A DNA stretch of 64,000 bases from Fomitopsis serialis (Eukaryota; Basidiomycota; Agaricomycetes; Polyporales; Fomitopsidaceae), in assembly GCF_022376445.1 (NCBI RefSeq), contig NW_025955047.1:101300-165299 (forward strand). Reading direction: 5' to 3'. A program made the position numbers and the translations under genes. Positions 1 to 9,326 of the stretch are shown piece by piece (position 1 is the first letter of the stretch; the number at the start of each line of letters is the position of its first letter). Under the pieces are notes generated by a model. The model did no database searches and was not told where the DNA came from. It saw only the letters and a program-made list of their open reading frames with translations.

Positions 1-15
1 GCGGTGTCCGTGCAG

Positions 16-92
16 GCTTGCGTGGCGGGGCAGGCGGGGCCCGTGGTGGAGGTCGTGGAAGCGGAAGGGATGTGCGGCAGAGGGTGCTGTGA
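16..92 (+). CDS. Family gene A0, last exon only (RGG-rich tail)
   Basis: The window begins inside an intron; the acceptor TGCAG ends at 15 and the terminal exon runs to a TGA at 90-92. It completes a split Arg codon and encodes a 25-residue Gly/Arg-rich tail of RGG-box type, seen again at the ends of A1 (17297-17373) and A2 (27983-28059). The sequence is identical to the A1 tail. By analogy the missing upstream part should encode the Y-R/C-x-W domain and a coiled coil. RGG tails often bind RNA or are arginine-methylated; that role is inference only. Confidence 0.7.
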
Positions 93-2731
93 TGCGCGGG
101 AGGAGAGGGGTCCGAGCTCGGGGTCGTGAAGTGGGCGGATCCGCGTCGCGTCGAGTCTTGAATCGGAGGTCTGTACCTGCGTTGGTTCGAGTTCGTCGTG
201 TGAGTTGCACGGTCTCGTCGACGCAACCGCCAGTGTCTGCGTATGATCCTACAGTCAGACGCGAGATTCCCAACGGGGTCGGGCAAGCTTGGGCCGCCGG
301 GTCTGGGTCATTGTTCTGTTTCGCGCATTTCGATGTTGTATCGTATTCTACATATCAATAGGCAGATGTGTTAGACGATGCAGTCGCAAGCAGTAATGTA
401 CAGGTCCCTGACAACCACTCGACGCGAGTGAACATCGGCTTCGCAGACCTATCGAGGCGTGCCACAGCGTACTCCGTTGAACCTCTGAAGCGACTGCGGA
501 ATTCTTCATCCCACGATTGTGAGCTTCAAGCGAATTCAAGATCGGCGGGGCAGACTCACGCATCGTGTTCCTGGGGAGTGACGTCCACCAGCTGCTGAAA
601 CAAGACACGACACTTCTCGAGCAAGGCTACCAATCGCACATGAGCAATTGCTCTCTCAAGGAGCGCGCGCGGAACTCATTGGCACCGCTTTCCCTCGGTT
701 CAGTCGATAGCAACTCACGCTACAGCGCCGCCATCGCCTTGTCGCGACCTTTGAGGTTGTGAGCAACCGACACGTAGCAGATGTTTCAATATGACTAACC
801 TCCGATAATCCTGTGCGTCTCTCGGTCTACATGTCGCACCTTTCTCCAGAGTTCTCGCCTATACTCGCGGTCCTTGTCCGCCAGCTGCGTCCGAATCTCC
901 TCGACTCGCTACGCCAGTCTTGTGCGGCCCATGAGATGCGCCAGACTGAGACCCAAAGGCTGTAGACTGATACGTGCCCGTGCCGTCCAACGCTCCCACG
1001 AGCAGTGTGTCGAGACCCGAGATCCTGGCCGCGGTCGTACATGCTGCCGACCGAGCTTGAGAAGACTCACCAGGATGACCCGAGGCGTTGCCAGGTCACG
1101 GTGTCAATATCCGAGACAGCAGAGGGGTCGGACCGGGCGACTCCACGGAGAGCCTGGTGCTGATTCCAATGCTGTTGCGCAGTATGCTGCCGTTCTCCTC
1201 GCCCAGATTGTCGGGGCCGACGGACGAGCACCATGACCAGGCGCGAGGGCTTGCCCGACAGTTGTTGTCGGCGCGATCTGGTCTCCCGCAGCTAAGCAAG
1301 TGTTGTCGTGTCCAGAAGAGCCGGTCGCCAGCACGAACTGCTGAGTATGCGGTCGCCTGCGAGAGTGAGCAACAGCGACGTGGGCATTGTTCCGGCAACA
1401 CCGTCGTCAGACCGCTTCAGGGGATTGCGTCAGACAGCATGGCGTGTACTAAGCTGCTGTCGCAGGGGCCTCGACGGTCGTTCACCGTAGTGCCATGTTT
1501 CGTGACCAGAAACGACCTCTGTACGCGACCACGTGCCTTCGTCGGAGGATGTGCGACGCACCACGGTGGCTGCCTCCGCTGAGTCCGCTCGTGTTGACCA
1601 TTGCATCTCACATGCTAGCTGGTTCGTTGTCCACGTTTACCGCCTTCCTTTACAGCTGTTTGCCCGTCTTATCTCTTGCTCTTCATGCCTTGCTCATTCT
1701 CTACCTCTGCCGTCTCCGCTTGGCGACGTTGCCGCCACGTCGTGACCCACGACCACTTACTTGGCTACCAGTCGATCAGCTGCTACGCTTACACCATCCT
1801 GACTCTCGTTGGGAGCACCCTTGACTCGCCTGTTCTCTGCAACTCCGACGCACAGGGCTTTCGCACGCTGAGCTGGATCAGAAGCTGGCCAATGGGGTCG
1901 GGGTGTCGGTGAGTCCACTAGGCTACACCCTCCTGGACAGCGCCAACTTGAAGCTGACGGTTGCGTGAGAGTAGCTCTGGCGACTCCATCCCCGAGTGAG
2001 CGGTCGATTGCGACAGACGCCTGCTCAGCCGCGCCGCCGTTCATCACGCAGAAGACGACCTTCAGGACACGCAACGAGGAGCCATGACGATGTCAGGCAC
2101 AACAGGCGCGGGGAACAGGTGAATGCGAGTGGCAGAGGAGCAGCGGCAAGGCACGTACGTCGTGTACTGATCTCGTACCGGTCTTGTTTGCCGATAACCG
2201 CCACATGTTCACTGCCAGCGGCGCTCTGCGTTGCATACGAGAAGGCCGTCTACGCGAGGCCGCAAACACAGGTCCAGTACCTGCCTCTCGCTAGTCGCGC
2301 TTTTTCGGCGCGAACAGCTGCACACTGCGTCAGGGGCATGTCAGGTGGAAGAGTTCACGAAACGTACACAGTAAGCATGGTCAGCGTAGTCCGGACCGAT
2401 GTGTACTCACGCACAGGTTCGCTTTTCGTGGTCTATCACGTCGAATGTACGGGCGACATGTTTGTCGGGGCGAGGAGACCTGTTCGGCGCGACGTGAGTG
2501 GCGGCCGGGGTCGAAACGCACACAGGAAAGCGAGACGCTACGCACGTACCAACGGAAGGGTCGGGACAACACCCGCGACACTGTTTGATGGACGAGAACC
2601 ACGCAAGAACATCCCAGGAATGGTAGCCGCCGTGCGTCGCCTGCACAGTCATCAAGGGGACGGATACGAGTCAGCCATGCACACAAAGACGTAGAGGACA
2701 CCAAGAACATGCCACTTCACGAAACACGTGA
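93..2731. other. No supported gene (copy 1)
   Basis: The sequence has moderate to high GC, short frames in all phases and no domain I can name. The most protein-like piece is a 44-codon ATG frame at 831-965 (+), leucine-rich and amphipathic, but I cannot link it to other exons. The same sequence recurs in copy 2 at about 17374-20013. It is probably intergenic or decayed coding DNA. Confidence 0.6.
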
Positions 2732-2736
2732 GATGG
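2732..2736. repeat. Target site duplication GATGG (left); right copy at 9327-9331
   Basis: The 5-bp direct repeat GATGG flanks both LTR ends, and a single copy is present at the unoccupied site 20014-20018. Five bases is the usual Copia integrase stagger. Confidence 0.96.
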
Positions 2737-3237
2737 TGTTGAACTTCCGACTTTCCAGTGTTATCTTATCTTATCAGTTACGTACATATATGGACTTGTG
2801 TTCTGCGATGTAGTATTACATACATTCTTTTGATGGACTCTGTCTGGACTCATCTTGTGACTCGCTCCAGACCGATCTACACTGTTCCAGACTTATTCTG
2901 GATCATTCCACTCCCTTCCGGCATGTTCCATGACCTTCCAGTACATTCCTTGATCACATGGACGCTTATGCATATCCCTATCTCTGGAGTTAAGGCTTAC
3001 TCATTTCCCTAAAACTCGGACTTAGTGATTACTGATCTGCTTACTGATGTAGCATGTGATCAGTCCCAGACATGTATATATACTAGGGTGATTCCCCCCT
3101 AATGGATAACGATCTCTCCTCTCTTCTGCCTGCCTAGCATCAGAGTCTTCCCTCTGGGATAGGTCTGTTCACTCCACTCTACTGTCCTTCACTTCCACTG
3201 GCCTAACAAGCCCTTCTAAACCTCTTTCACTTCAACA
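2737..3237 (+). repeat. 5' LTR of the Copia element
   Basis: The 501-bp LTR begins TGTTGAA and ends TTCAACA, a perfect 7-bp terminal inverted repeat. I see no difference from the 3' LTR. A TATA box lies at 3075-3082, so U3 should be about 2737-3100. The short frame at 2758-3012 is present in both LTRs and is not regarded as a gene. Confidence 0.97.
3075..3082 (+). promoter_or_regulatory. TATA box in the LTR
   Basis: TATATATA sits about 155 bp before the LTR end, the expected place for the U3/R promoter; the 3' LTR has the same box at 9164-9171. A start 30-40 bp downstream falls near the pyrimidine-rich tract at 3114-3130. From there to the LTR end there is no ATG. Confidence 0.65.
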
Positions 3238-3249
3238 GGTTATGAGCCC
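3238..3249 (+). other. Primer binding site for a 5'-half initiator tRNA-Met
   Basis: GGTTATGAGCCC begins directly after the LTR. It is complementary to the conserved anticodon-loop sequence GGGCUCAUAACC of fungal initiator tRNA-Met, not to a tRNA 3' end. This is the arrangement described for Drosophila copia, where a cut 5' half-tRNA prim es minus-strand synthesis. The site contains an unavoidable ATG at 3242, which opens a five-codon frame closed by TGA at 3257-3259. Confidence 0.75.
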
Positions 3250-4659
3250 CGCGCTCTGATCGTTTATATCACCTGTACCTTTTGCGCAACCAAAGCCCAA
3301 CTCTTGAAAGAGTGAGTTGGCATATTTTGTCCTTATTTGGACTACTGTTTAGCCGCTCTGTGACAAGTGCCCAAAGCCTTGTCCAAGCGCATTTCCAGGG
3401 TAGCTCGCAAGAGCAATTACGAAGTTTTTCCACCGTCTCGTCGTGAGAGATACGACGTAGGCGACGCCGACACTAGCGCTGTTGCTGAGCGTCATCAGCG
3501 TTTATACGGTCATCTACCCATCGATCGCCAGATCGATATCATCCTCACTCCTACCCCGCGCCCTCGCCGTCCCACCTATCGTCGCCCTGACACCTCTCGT
3601 CCCCCGAAGGCGTCCTGTCGCAAGACCCTTGAGCAGCAGCTTGAGGAGCTCCAGTTGAAGGCAGACGACTCTAGGGCACTCCTTGAAGCTCGACGTGCGG
3701 AGTACGCTGCTACGCTTGCCGCTGAAACCGCCGCCAAAGAAGCTGCCAAGGCTTCCCTTATCGCACGCATCGAAGGCGTACCTCTTCCCCTTCCTATCAC
3801 AGCCCTTAAGCCGTTTGACGCCGACTTCAAGAAGAAGTCTCAGACGGAGAAGGCCGCCATCCTCACGAAGCGTCTCTTCGCCGTTCAGAAGCGCCTTCAC
3901 CCTCTCTTCACCCACAAGCTGCGCGACACTGTTCGCTGGTCACTCACCGACAACCTCAACGCTTTTGGACGTCGGTTCAATTGGGTCTGTTCTCACTTTG
4001 AGACAGAGGGTCATTCGTGGTCGCACGACGCGCTCAACGACGTCAAGCTTGTCTGCGAGCTGATTGGGAAGATCTCCTTCAAGGAGCTTAGCAAGAACCT
4101 TTCTAAGGTTACTAGGGAAGTTGGGGACTTGCACAAGGGCAATCACTTGGCTTGGGTAGACAAGTATTTGTAGTCGCGTCACAAATTTTATCTTTGTTCC
4201 TGGAATATTTTTCAGTGAAGCATCACAACTGTGGCAACGTCTCAAGAGGAGACATTTGCAGAGACTCAGGTCTCTTCAGGCGAAGAGTCAGACGACTCAT
4301 ACGATTGTTCAAACCACTACCATCTATACGACTACGAGGAGGTTTGCGACGCTCATTATAGAGACGACGATCAAACCTGGTGGAACTGTGATAACACTCA
4401 TTGTCCAAACCGTTACCACACACCATCTGGTGATTTTCCTCGAGGCTTCAAAGCTGGTATCGCTGTCGAAGCTTGGCAAGACAATTTCCTATTCGCCAAC
4501 GAATTTTCGGAGTCACCTCCAAAACCTGAACATTTAATCTCGCTCCCTGAGTCGAGATCTCAAACACCTGAACCGGAGGAATTACCCTTCGAGTTATTTA
4601 CACCAGAACCTCCTTCTTCGCCCGACACACAAGGCGAATTTATCCTCTTATCCGCAACC
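3245..4659 (+). promoter_or_regulatory. AUG-free leader of the retrotransposon RNA
   Basis: Reading every line of 3245-4659, I find no ATG in any of the three forward frames across 1,415 bases; random sequence would give about twenty. The first ATG after the one fixed in the primer binding site is at 4660, in a strong context (ACCATGG). This fits selection for ribosomes to reach the gag start by scanning. The gag frame is itself open from 4219, adding a 147-codon acidic, Met-free stretch upstream of the ATG. Confidence 0.8.
3364..4173 (+). CDS. Methionine-free ORF between PBS and gag (ORF0-like)
   Basis: A 269-codon frame is open from directly after a TGA (3361-3363) to TAG at 4171-4173, and it contains no ATG. 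A GTG at 3367 is one possible non-AUG start. The predicted product has a basic N-terminus rich in Arg and Pro (about residues 1-80), a clear Ala/Glu/Leu coiled coil (about 86-137), and a C-terminal part rich in Lys, Leu and aromatic residues that looks like a folded domain. It lies in the same frame as gag, separated by two stops (TAG 4171, TGA 4216). It could be translated from a near-cognate codon, by splicing or by stop readthrough, or it could be a former gene captured by the element. I recognise no family. The coding-like composition is clear; expression is unknown. Confidence 0.55.
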   Translation, partial: QVPKALSKRISRVARKSNYEVFPPSRRERYDVGDADTSAVAERHQRLYGHLPIDRQIDIILTPTPRPRRPTYRRPDTSRPPKASCRKTLEQQLEELQLKADDSRALLEARRAEYAATLAAETAAKEAAKASLIARIEGVPLPLPITALKPFDADFKKKSQTEKAAILTKRLFAVQKRLHPLFTHKLRDTVRWSLTDNLNAFGRRFNWVCSHFETEGHSWSHDALNDVKLVCELIGKISFKELSKNLSKVTREVGDLHKGNHLAWVDKYL

Positions 4660-6169
4660 ATGGGTGACGTCAAGCCAGACAATATCCCTAAGCTCTCTTC
4701 AGCGTCTCAATACGCTGACTGGTCTGCCGCTATGCGCGGTTATTTAATATTCATAGAGGCCTGGCCCGCTGTTATTGCAACAGTAACTACCGACACAGAG
4801 TACAAGAAACAGAATGCCCGTGCTCAGGGTGTTCTATTTATGCGGACTGATCGCTCGATGCATCATTTGCTCGAGGGATCTAGTGGTGAACTCAAGACCG
4901 CTAAGGAAATGTGGGCGGCCCTTAAGACAGCCTTTGGTACACCCGACACGGCATTCGTCTGGAGTCTCTTCCAGTCGGTGATCAAGTCTCCGGAGATGTC
5001 TGATTCCAAACCTCTGCAGGATCAGATCAACAAGCTGGTTACTCGGCTTAAGGAGATTACGGCTGGTGGCATAACTCTCGGTGAATCGACCCAGGCTCTT
5101 CTCCTTCTGTCGAAGGTGCCTGAATCCTATCAATCGATGATCTCTGCGCTCATGGCGACGCAGAACATCAAGGATCTCAAGGTCGACTCTGTTCAGTCGA
5201 AGATTCTTGCCGAAGAATCTCTCCGCCGGTCTGGTATGGGACAGTCTGCGTCCAAGACATCCCAGGTCAAGCACAAGTCATCGGGTCCCTGTGGTCACTG
5301 CGGTGGAAATCACGGCAGTGAGAATTGTTGGACAAAGTACCCGCATTTGCGCCCCCAAAATAAGGGTGGCGGCAAGGGGAAAAAGGACAACAAGGGCAAA
5401 GGCAAAGGGAAGAATAAGGGCAAGGGCAATGGTAACGGACAATCTGGTTCTGGTTCCTCCAACGCTGCTACTACTTCAGACTCCACAAATGTTGTAACTG
5501 TAGAATCCTCCGTGTCGTCTTCAGCTAATACTATGACTGCTTCCTGGTATACTGCGGGTCACTCCGCTTCTGGAAGAATGACTGACTGGATTATGGATTC
5601 TGGTGCGTCGAAGACAATCACCAACGACATGGCTGATTTTTGGGACTATACTCCTTACGAGGAACCCATGATTTTTGGTACAGCCGGCAAGTCTAAGATT
5701 GCAGCTTATGGAGAAGGGACCATCAAAGGTGTTGTGCACGTTGAAGGGAAACATGTTAAAGCAACTATTACAAATGTTGCTTACATCCCTGCCGCATCTG
5801 GTCGCCTATTTTCTACTGGTGTTATTGAGCAATCAGGTTTTACCCTAGTTCAGGGAGGAGGTCGTATGGTCATCTATGACCAACCTATTTCGCAAGGTCG
5901 AGTCTGTGGTAACATGATCATGGAGGCACACCATAAGCCCTTCAATAATCTCTATATGTTGTACCTAGACATTTTGACACCGCAATCGGCAAAGTCTACA
6001 GACAAGTCGAATTTTCGTCTCTGGCATGAACGCTTCGGACATTCGTCTGAAGATGTTATTCGTCAGATTCCCAAGCACACTAAGGGTGTGGATTCCATTG
6101 GTGCCAAGGATACTTCTTCTCCTTGTGCAGGGTGTCAGTGGGGCAAGTCTCATCGCGCTCCATTTCCCC
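4660..6169 (+). CDS. Copia gag, protease and start of integrase (polyprotein part 1)
   Basis: The start is the first available ATG, with a strong context; the frame is open further upstream but without ATG. Residues about 1-190 are the Copia-type gag capsid region. A zinc knuckle of form C-x2-C-x3-H-x4-C begins near residue 211, one residue shorter than the usual C-x2-C-x4-H-x4-C, and is followed by a long Lys/Gly-rich linker. The aspartic protease has its catalytic D-S-G-A-S at about residue 313. The integrase zinc module (H-x3-H ... C-x2-C) begins near residue 456. The natural frame is lost at a C-run (6166-6169), where one base appears missing; the nominal stop comes at 6246. These domains package the RNA, mature the polyprotein and start the integrase. 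Confidence 0.93.
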
Positions 6170-6708
6170 ATCGGCTAAACGTGCTACAAAGCCCCTTGAG
6201 CTCATTCATACTGATGAGGACGGTCCTATGCGTACCACTGCAATAGGTGGATGGCGTTATTTCATCAGCTTTCTTGACGACTATACTGGTCTTGGTCGTG
6301 CCTATTATCTCAAGCACAAGAACGATTCGATCCAAGCGTTCGATGACTTCAAGGCATGGGCTGAGAACCAAACAGATGAAAAAATCAAGGCTGTACGCTC
6401 GGATCGTGGGGGGAATATACGTCTGCTGCTTTTACCGAACATTTGCGCAAATTTGGTATTGAACATCAGTTCACAATGCCGTACTCTCCTCAACAGAATG
6501 GGAGAGCTGAGCGCTGGAATCGGACCATTGTTGAGAAGGCTATGTCTATGCTGCATCATGCTGGACTAAGCCATGGTTTTTGGCAATTGGCTGTGGACAC
6601 TGCGGTTCATATTTATAATCGGCAACCTATGCGACGCCTTAACTGGCAATGCCCCATTACTCTCTGGAATGGCACAATTCCGGACATTTCATACTTTAGG
6701 ATTTTGGG
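6170..6708 (+). pseudogene. Copia integrase core, broken by three -1 frameshifts
   Basis: The catalytic D-D-E core is readable but spread over two further frames. The first Asp lies in an H-T-D motif near 6210-6220, the second in S-D-R-G-G (6402-6404), and the Glu in G-R-A-E-R (6509-6511). Frame changes occur at a C-run (6166-6169), a G-run (6408-6413) and a G-run near 6706-6708. Each is a single missing base in a homopolymer, and together they return to the starting frame. No programmed-frameshift signal is obvious. The element cannot make integrase as read, unless these are consensus errors. Confidence 0.88.
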
Positions 6709-8814
6709 TGCAAGGCATTTGTGCATGTGCAGAAAGAACAGAGATCTGGGAAGCTCGACAAGAAGGCTGTTGAGATGATCTTTGTAGGCTATGAAGTTGG
6801 TTCCAAAGGGTATCGTTTCTGGAACCCGGCTACTCGAAGTATTGTTGTGTCTCGTGATGTGACCTTCGATGAAGAGACATTTCCTGCACGAAAGGACTTA
6901 GGCAATAATCCGAAATCCCTGGATGAGCCGTTTGATGAACCTCCTGAGGATGCCAACTCAGAGGATTTAGATTTTGAGGATATTCCTATCCCTGTTCCTG
7001 TCCCGCCGGAACATGAACCTGAAGAACATCAGGAGCCAGTGGGAGATAATCCGCAACAGCAACCTGATCCAGTAGCTCCTCCGCAACCTCAGTATGAGCG
7101 TCCTCGCCGTCAAGGTGCTGGACAGAACCCTCAGAGGAATAGAGACAATGCCTATGGTGACGAGCCACCAGCAAGTATTGACCGTCGTACTGATAGTCAA
7201 GGCCGTCAACAACCTGAGGCTGAAACTGCTCAATTTATACGGATGCTGGCGGAAGCAAACCATGGTCTTCCCCAAAGTCATAAGGAAGCCATGGAATCTC
7301 ACGACCATGATAAATGGCTCGCTGCTGAAGGTTCTGAGTACAAGTCACTCATGGACAATAAGACTTGGGTTCTAGTTCCACGGCCTAAAAACCGGAAGGT
7401 TGTCAAGTGCCGTTGGGTTTATGCGATTAAGCACGATGGTCGCTATAAAGCACGTGTTGTCGCAAAGGGATTTACCCAAGTATGGGGTCAAGATTATACT
7501 GAGACTTTCTCTCCGGTTGCACGGTTTGAATCTGTACGCTACTTGTTGGCACATGCAGCCCTTGAAGATTGGGAGATAGAGTCTATGGATGTCAAGACGG
7601 CATTCCTTAACGGTGACCTTGACGAGGAAATCTACATGGAACAACCCGAAGGATGGGTTGTACCTGGCAAGGAGAACTTTGTCTGTCTTCTCAAGAAGGC
7701 AATTTATGGATTAAAGCAAGCTTCTCGTCAATGGAATGCTAAGATCCACAAGTCTCTCCTAGACTTAGGGTTTAAACGGACTTATTCGGATGCTGGAATT
7801 TATGTCTTCTCCCGGGACTCTGACGGACACACCTGCCTAATCATATTGTATGTCGACGACTTGCTCATCATGGGTGACTCGAAATTGTTTATCGACAACA
7901 TCAAGCAGAAGTTGTCCTTAGAGTATCAGATGACAGATCTGGGTGCTGTTCAGCGATTCCTTGGTCTTAGAATACGTCGAGAGCGTACTACACGTCTCAT
8001 CTACGTTGATCAGGAAGACTATATTGAGTCAGTTTTGGAGAGGTTTCAGATGTCCAACTGCAAGCCTGCACGGACACCTCTTCCCGCTGGAGCAGACCTA
8101 GAGAAGAATCCAGACACAGCATCTGAGGTTTTCCGTACCCGCTACCAGAGCATTATTGGCAGCATCATGTATGCTATGCTCGGTACTCGTCCAGACATTT
8201 CTTTCGCGGTCACACGTCTGGCAAAGTATTCTTCAAACCCATCCAAAGAGCATATGCGGTTAGCCTACTATGTCCTAAGATATCTTCAAGGGACTAAGGA
8301 ACTCGCTCTCTGTTATGACGGAGGCTCGAATTCTGGTCTGATTGCCTATTCAGACTCTGACTGGGGTGAAGATCACGATGATAGGCACTCTACAAGTGGC
8401 TTTACTTTCCTTATGGCCAATTGTGTCGTTTCTTGGGTGTCAAGACGTCAACCGACGGTATCTTTGTCTTCAACTGAAGCAGAGTATAAGGCCAGCTCTG
8501 ACTGCTGTCGTCAGATGGCCTGGCTACGTCATTTTGGAGAAGAACTGGGAGATAATATGTCTCATCCAACTCCGCTTTGTCTTGACAACCAAGGCAACAT
8601 TTTCCTTGCGGTGAACCCTGCTGTGGATCGCCGCACCAAGCATATAGAAATCCGTTATCACTATATTCGGGAGTTCTACGAACGTGGAGAAATGGAGATC
8701 TACTACGTCGCAAGTGAAGACCAACTTGCTGATGCCTTGACCAAGAATGTTCCATTCAGTGGAATTGAGAAATTCAGGTCTTCAGTTGGCATGATGAGAT
8801 ACTTGACATCTTGA
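6709..8814 (+). CDS. Copia reverse transcriptase and RNase H (polyprotein part 3)
   Basis: After the third frame change the polyprotein is open to TGA at 8812-8814. It starts with the C-terminal integrase region (K-A-V-E-M-I-F-V-G-Y-E, typical of Copia), then an acidic Pro-rich linker. The reverse transcriptase follows, with K-T-A-F-L-N-G, the Y-V-D-D catalytic box at 7849-7860 and Y-G-L-K-Q. RNase H has S-D-S-D-W (near 8350), S-S-T-E-A-E-Y (near 8470) and L-D-N-Q (near 8580). All key residues are present. It copies the element RNA to DNA inside virus-like particles. The stop lies 11 bp before the 3' LTR. Confidence 0.95.
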   Translation, partial: CKAFVHVQKEQRSGKLDKKAVEMIFVGYEVGSKGYRFWNPATRSIVVSRDVTFDEETFPARKDLGNNPKSLDEPFDEPPEDANSEDLDFEDIPIPVPVPPEHEPEEHQEPVGDNPQQQPDPVAPPQPQYERPRRQGAGQNPQRNRDNAYGDEPPASIDRRTDSQGRQQPEAETAQFIRMLAEANHGLPQSHKEAMESHDHDKWLAAEGSEYKSLMDNKTWVLVPRPKNRKVVKCRWVYAIKHDGRYKARVVAKGFTQVWGQDYTETFSPVARFESVRYLLAHAALEDWEIESMDVKTAFLNGDLDEEIYMEQPEGWVVPGKENFVCLLKKAIYGLKQASRQWNAKIHKSLLDLGFKRTYSDAGIYVFSRDSDGHTCLIILYVDDLLIMGDSKLFIDNIKQKLSLEYQMTDLGAVQRFLGLRIRRERTTRLIYVDQEDYIESVLERFQMSNCKPARTPLPAGADLEKNPDTASEVFRTRYQSIIGSIMYAMLGTRPDISFAVTRLAKYSSNPSKEHMRLAYYVLRYLQGTKELALCYDGGSNSGLIAYSDSDWGEDHDDRHSTSGFTFLMANCVVSWVSRRQPTVSLSSTEAEYKASSDCCRQMAWLRHFGEELGDNMSHPTPLCLDNQGNIFLAVNPAVDRRTKHIEIRYHYIREFYERGEMEIYYVASEDQLADALTKNVPFSGIEKFRSSVGMMRYLTS

Positions 8815-8815
8815 A

Positions 8816-8825
8816 CAAGTGGGAG
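8816..8825 (+). other. Polypurine tract
   Basis: CAAGTGGGAG ends directly against the 3' LTR, where plus-strand synthesis is primed in LTR elements. It is short but correctly placed. Confidence 0.75.
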
Positions 8826-9326
8826 TGTTGAACTTCCGACTTTCCAGTGTTATCTTATCTTATCAGTTACGTACATATATGGACTTGTGTTCTGCGATGT
8901 AGTATTACATACATTCTTTTGATGGACTCTGTCTGGACTCATCTTGTGACTCGCTCCAGACCGATCTACACTGTTCCAGACTTATTCTGGATCATTCCAC
9001 TCCCTTCCGGCATGTTCCATGACCTTCCAGTACATTCCTTGATCACATGGACGCTTATGCATATCCCTATCTCTGGAGTTAAGGCTTACTCATTTCCCTA
9101 AAACTCGGACTTAGTGATTACTGATCTGCTTACTGATGTAGCATGTGATCAGTCCCAGACATGTATATATACTAGGGTGATTCCCCCCTAATGGATAACG
9201 ATCTCTCCTCTCTTCTGCCTGCCTAGCATCAGAGTCTTCCCTCTGGGATAGGTCTGTTCACTCCACTCTACTGTCCTTCACTTCCACTGGCCTAACAAGC
9301 CCTTCTAAACCTCTTTCACTTCAACA
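8826..9326 (+). repeat. 3' LTR of the Copia element
   Basis: This 501-bp LTR shows no difference from the 5' LTR on direct reading. It is followed by GATGG at 9327-9331. Confidence 0.97.

Larger units (their letters stand above)
2737..9326 (+). mobile_element. Ty1/Copia LTR retrotransposon, young insertion
   Basis: A 6,590-bp element is bounded by identical 501-bp LTRs (TGTTGAA...TTCAACA) and flanked by the 5-bp target duplication GATGG (2732-2736 and 9327-9331). The sister segment at 20014-20018 shows one GATGG and no element. Domain order is gag, CCHC-like knuckle, protease, integrase, reverse transcriptase and RNase H, which is diagnostic of Copia (Pseudoviridae) rather than Gypsy. A primer binding site follows the 5' LTR and a purine tract precedes the 3' LTR. 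The polyprotein is broken by three single-base losses in the integrase region; the rest is open. Identical LTRs imply insertion too recent for LTR divergence, and after the tandem duplication. Confidence 0.97.

Noticed and set aside
1996..2694. 232-codon plus-strand frame (and 19278-19976)
   Set aside because: Arg-rich, GC-driven composition with no domain and comparable open frames on the other strand.
2758..3012. 84-codon frame in the LTR (also 8847-9101)
   Set aside because: It lies in the U3 part of both LTRs upstream of the TATA box and has no domain; it is a chance frame duplicated with the LTR.
6166..6708. Programmed ribosomal frameshifting in the Copia polyprotein
   Set aside because: There are three shifts rather than one, each in the middle of the integrase domain and at plain homopolymers, with no overlap between complete domains; single-base losses explain them better.
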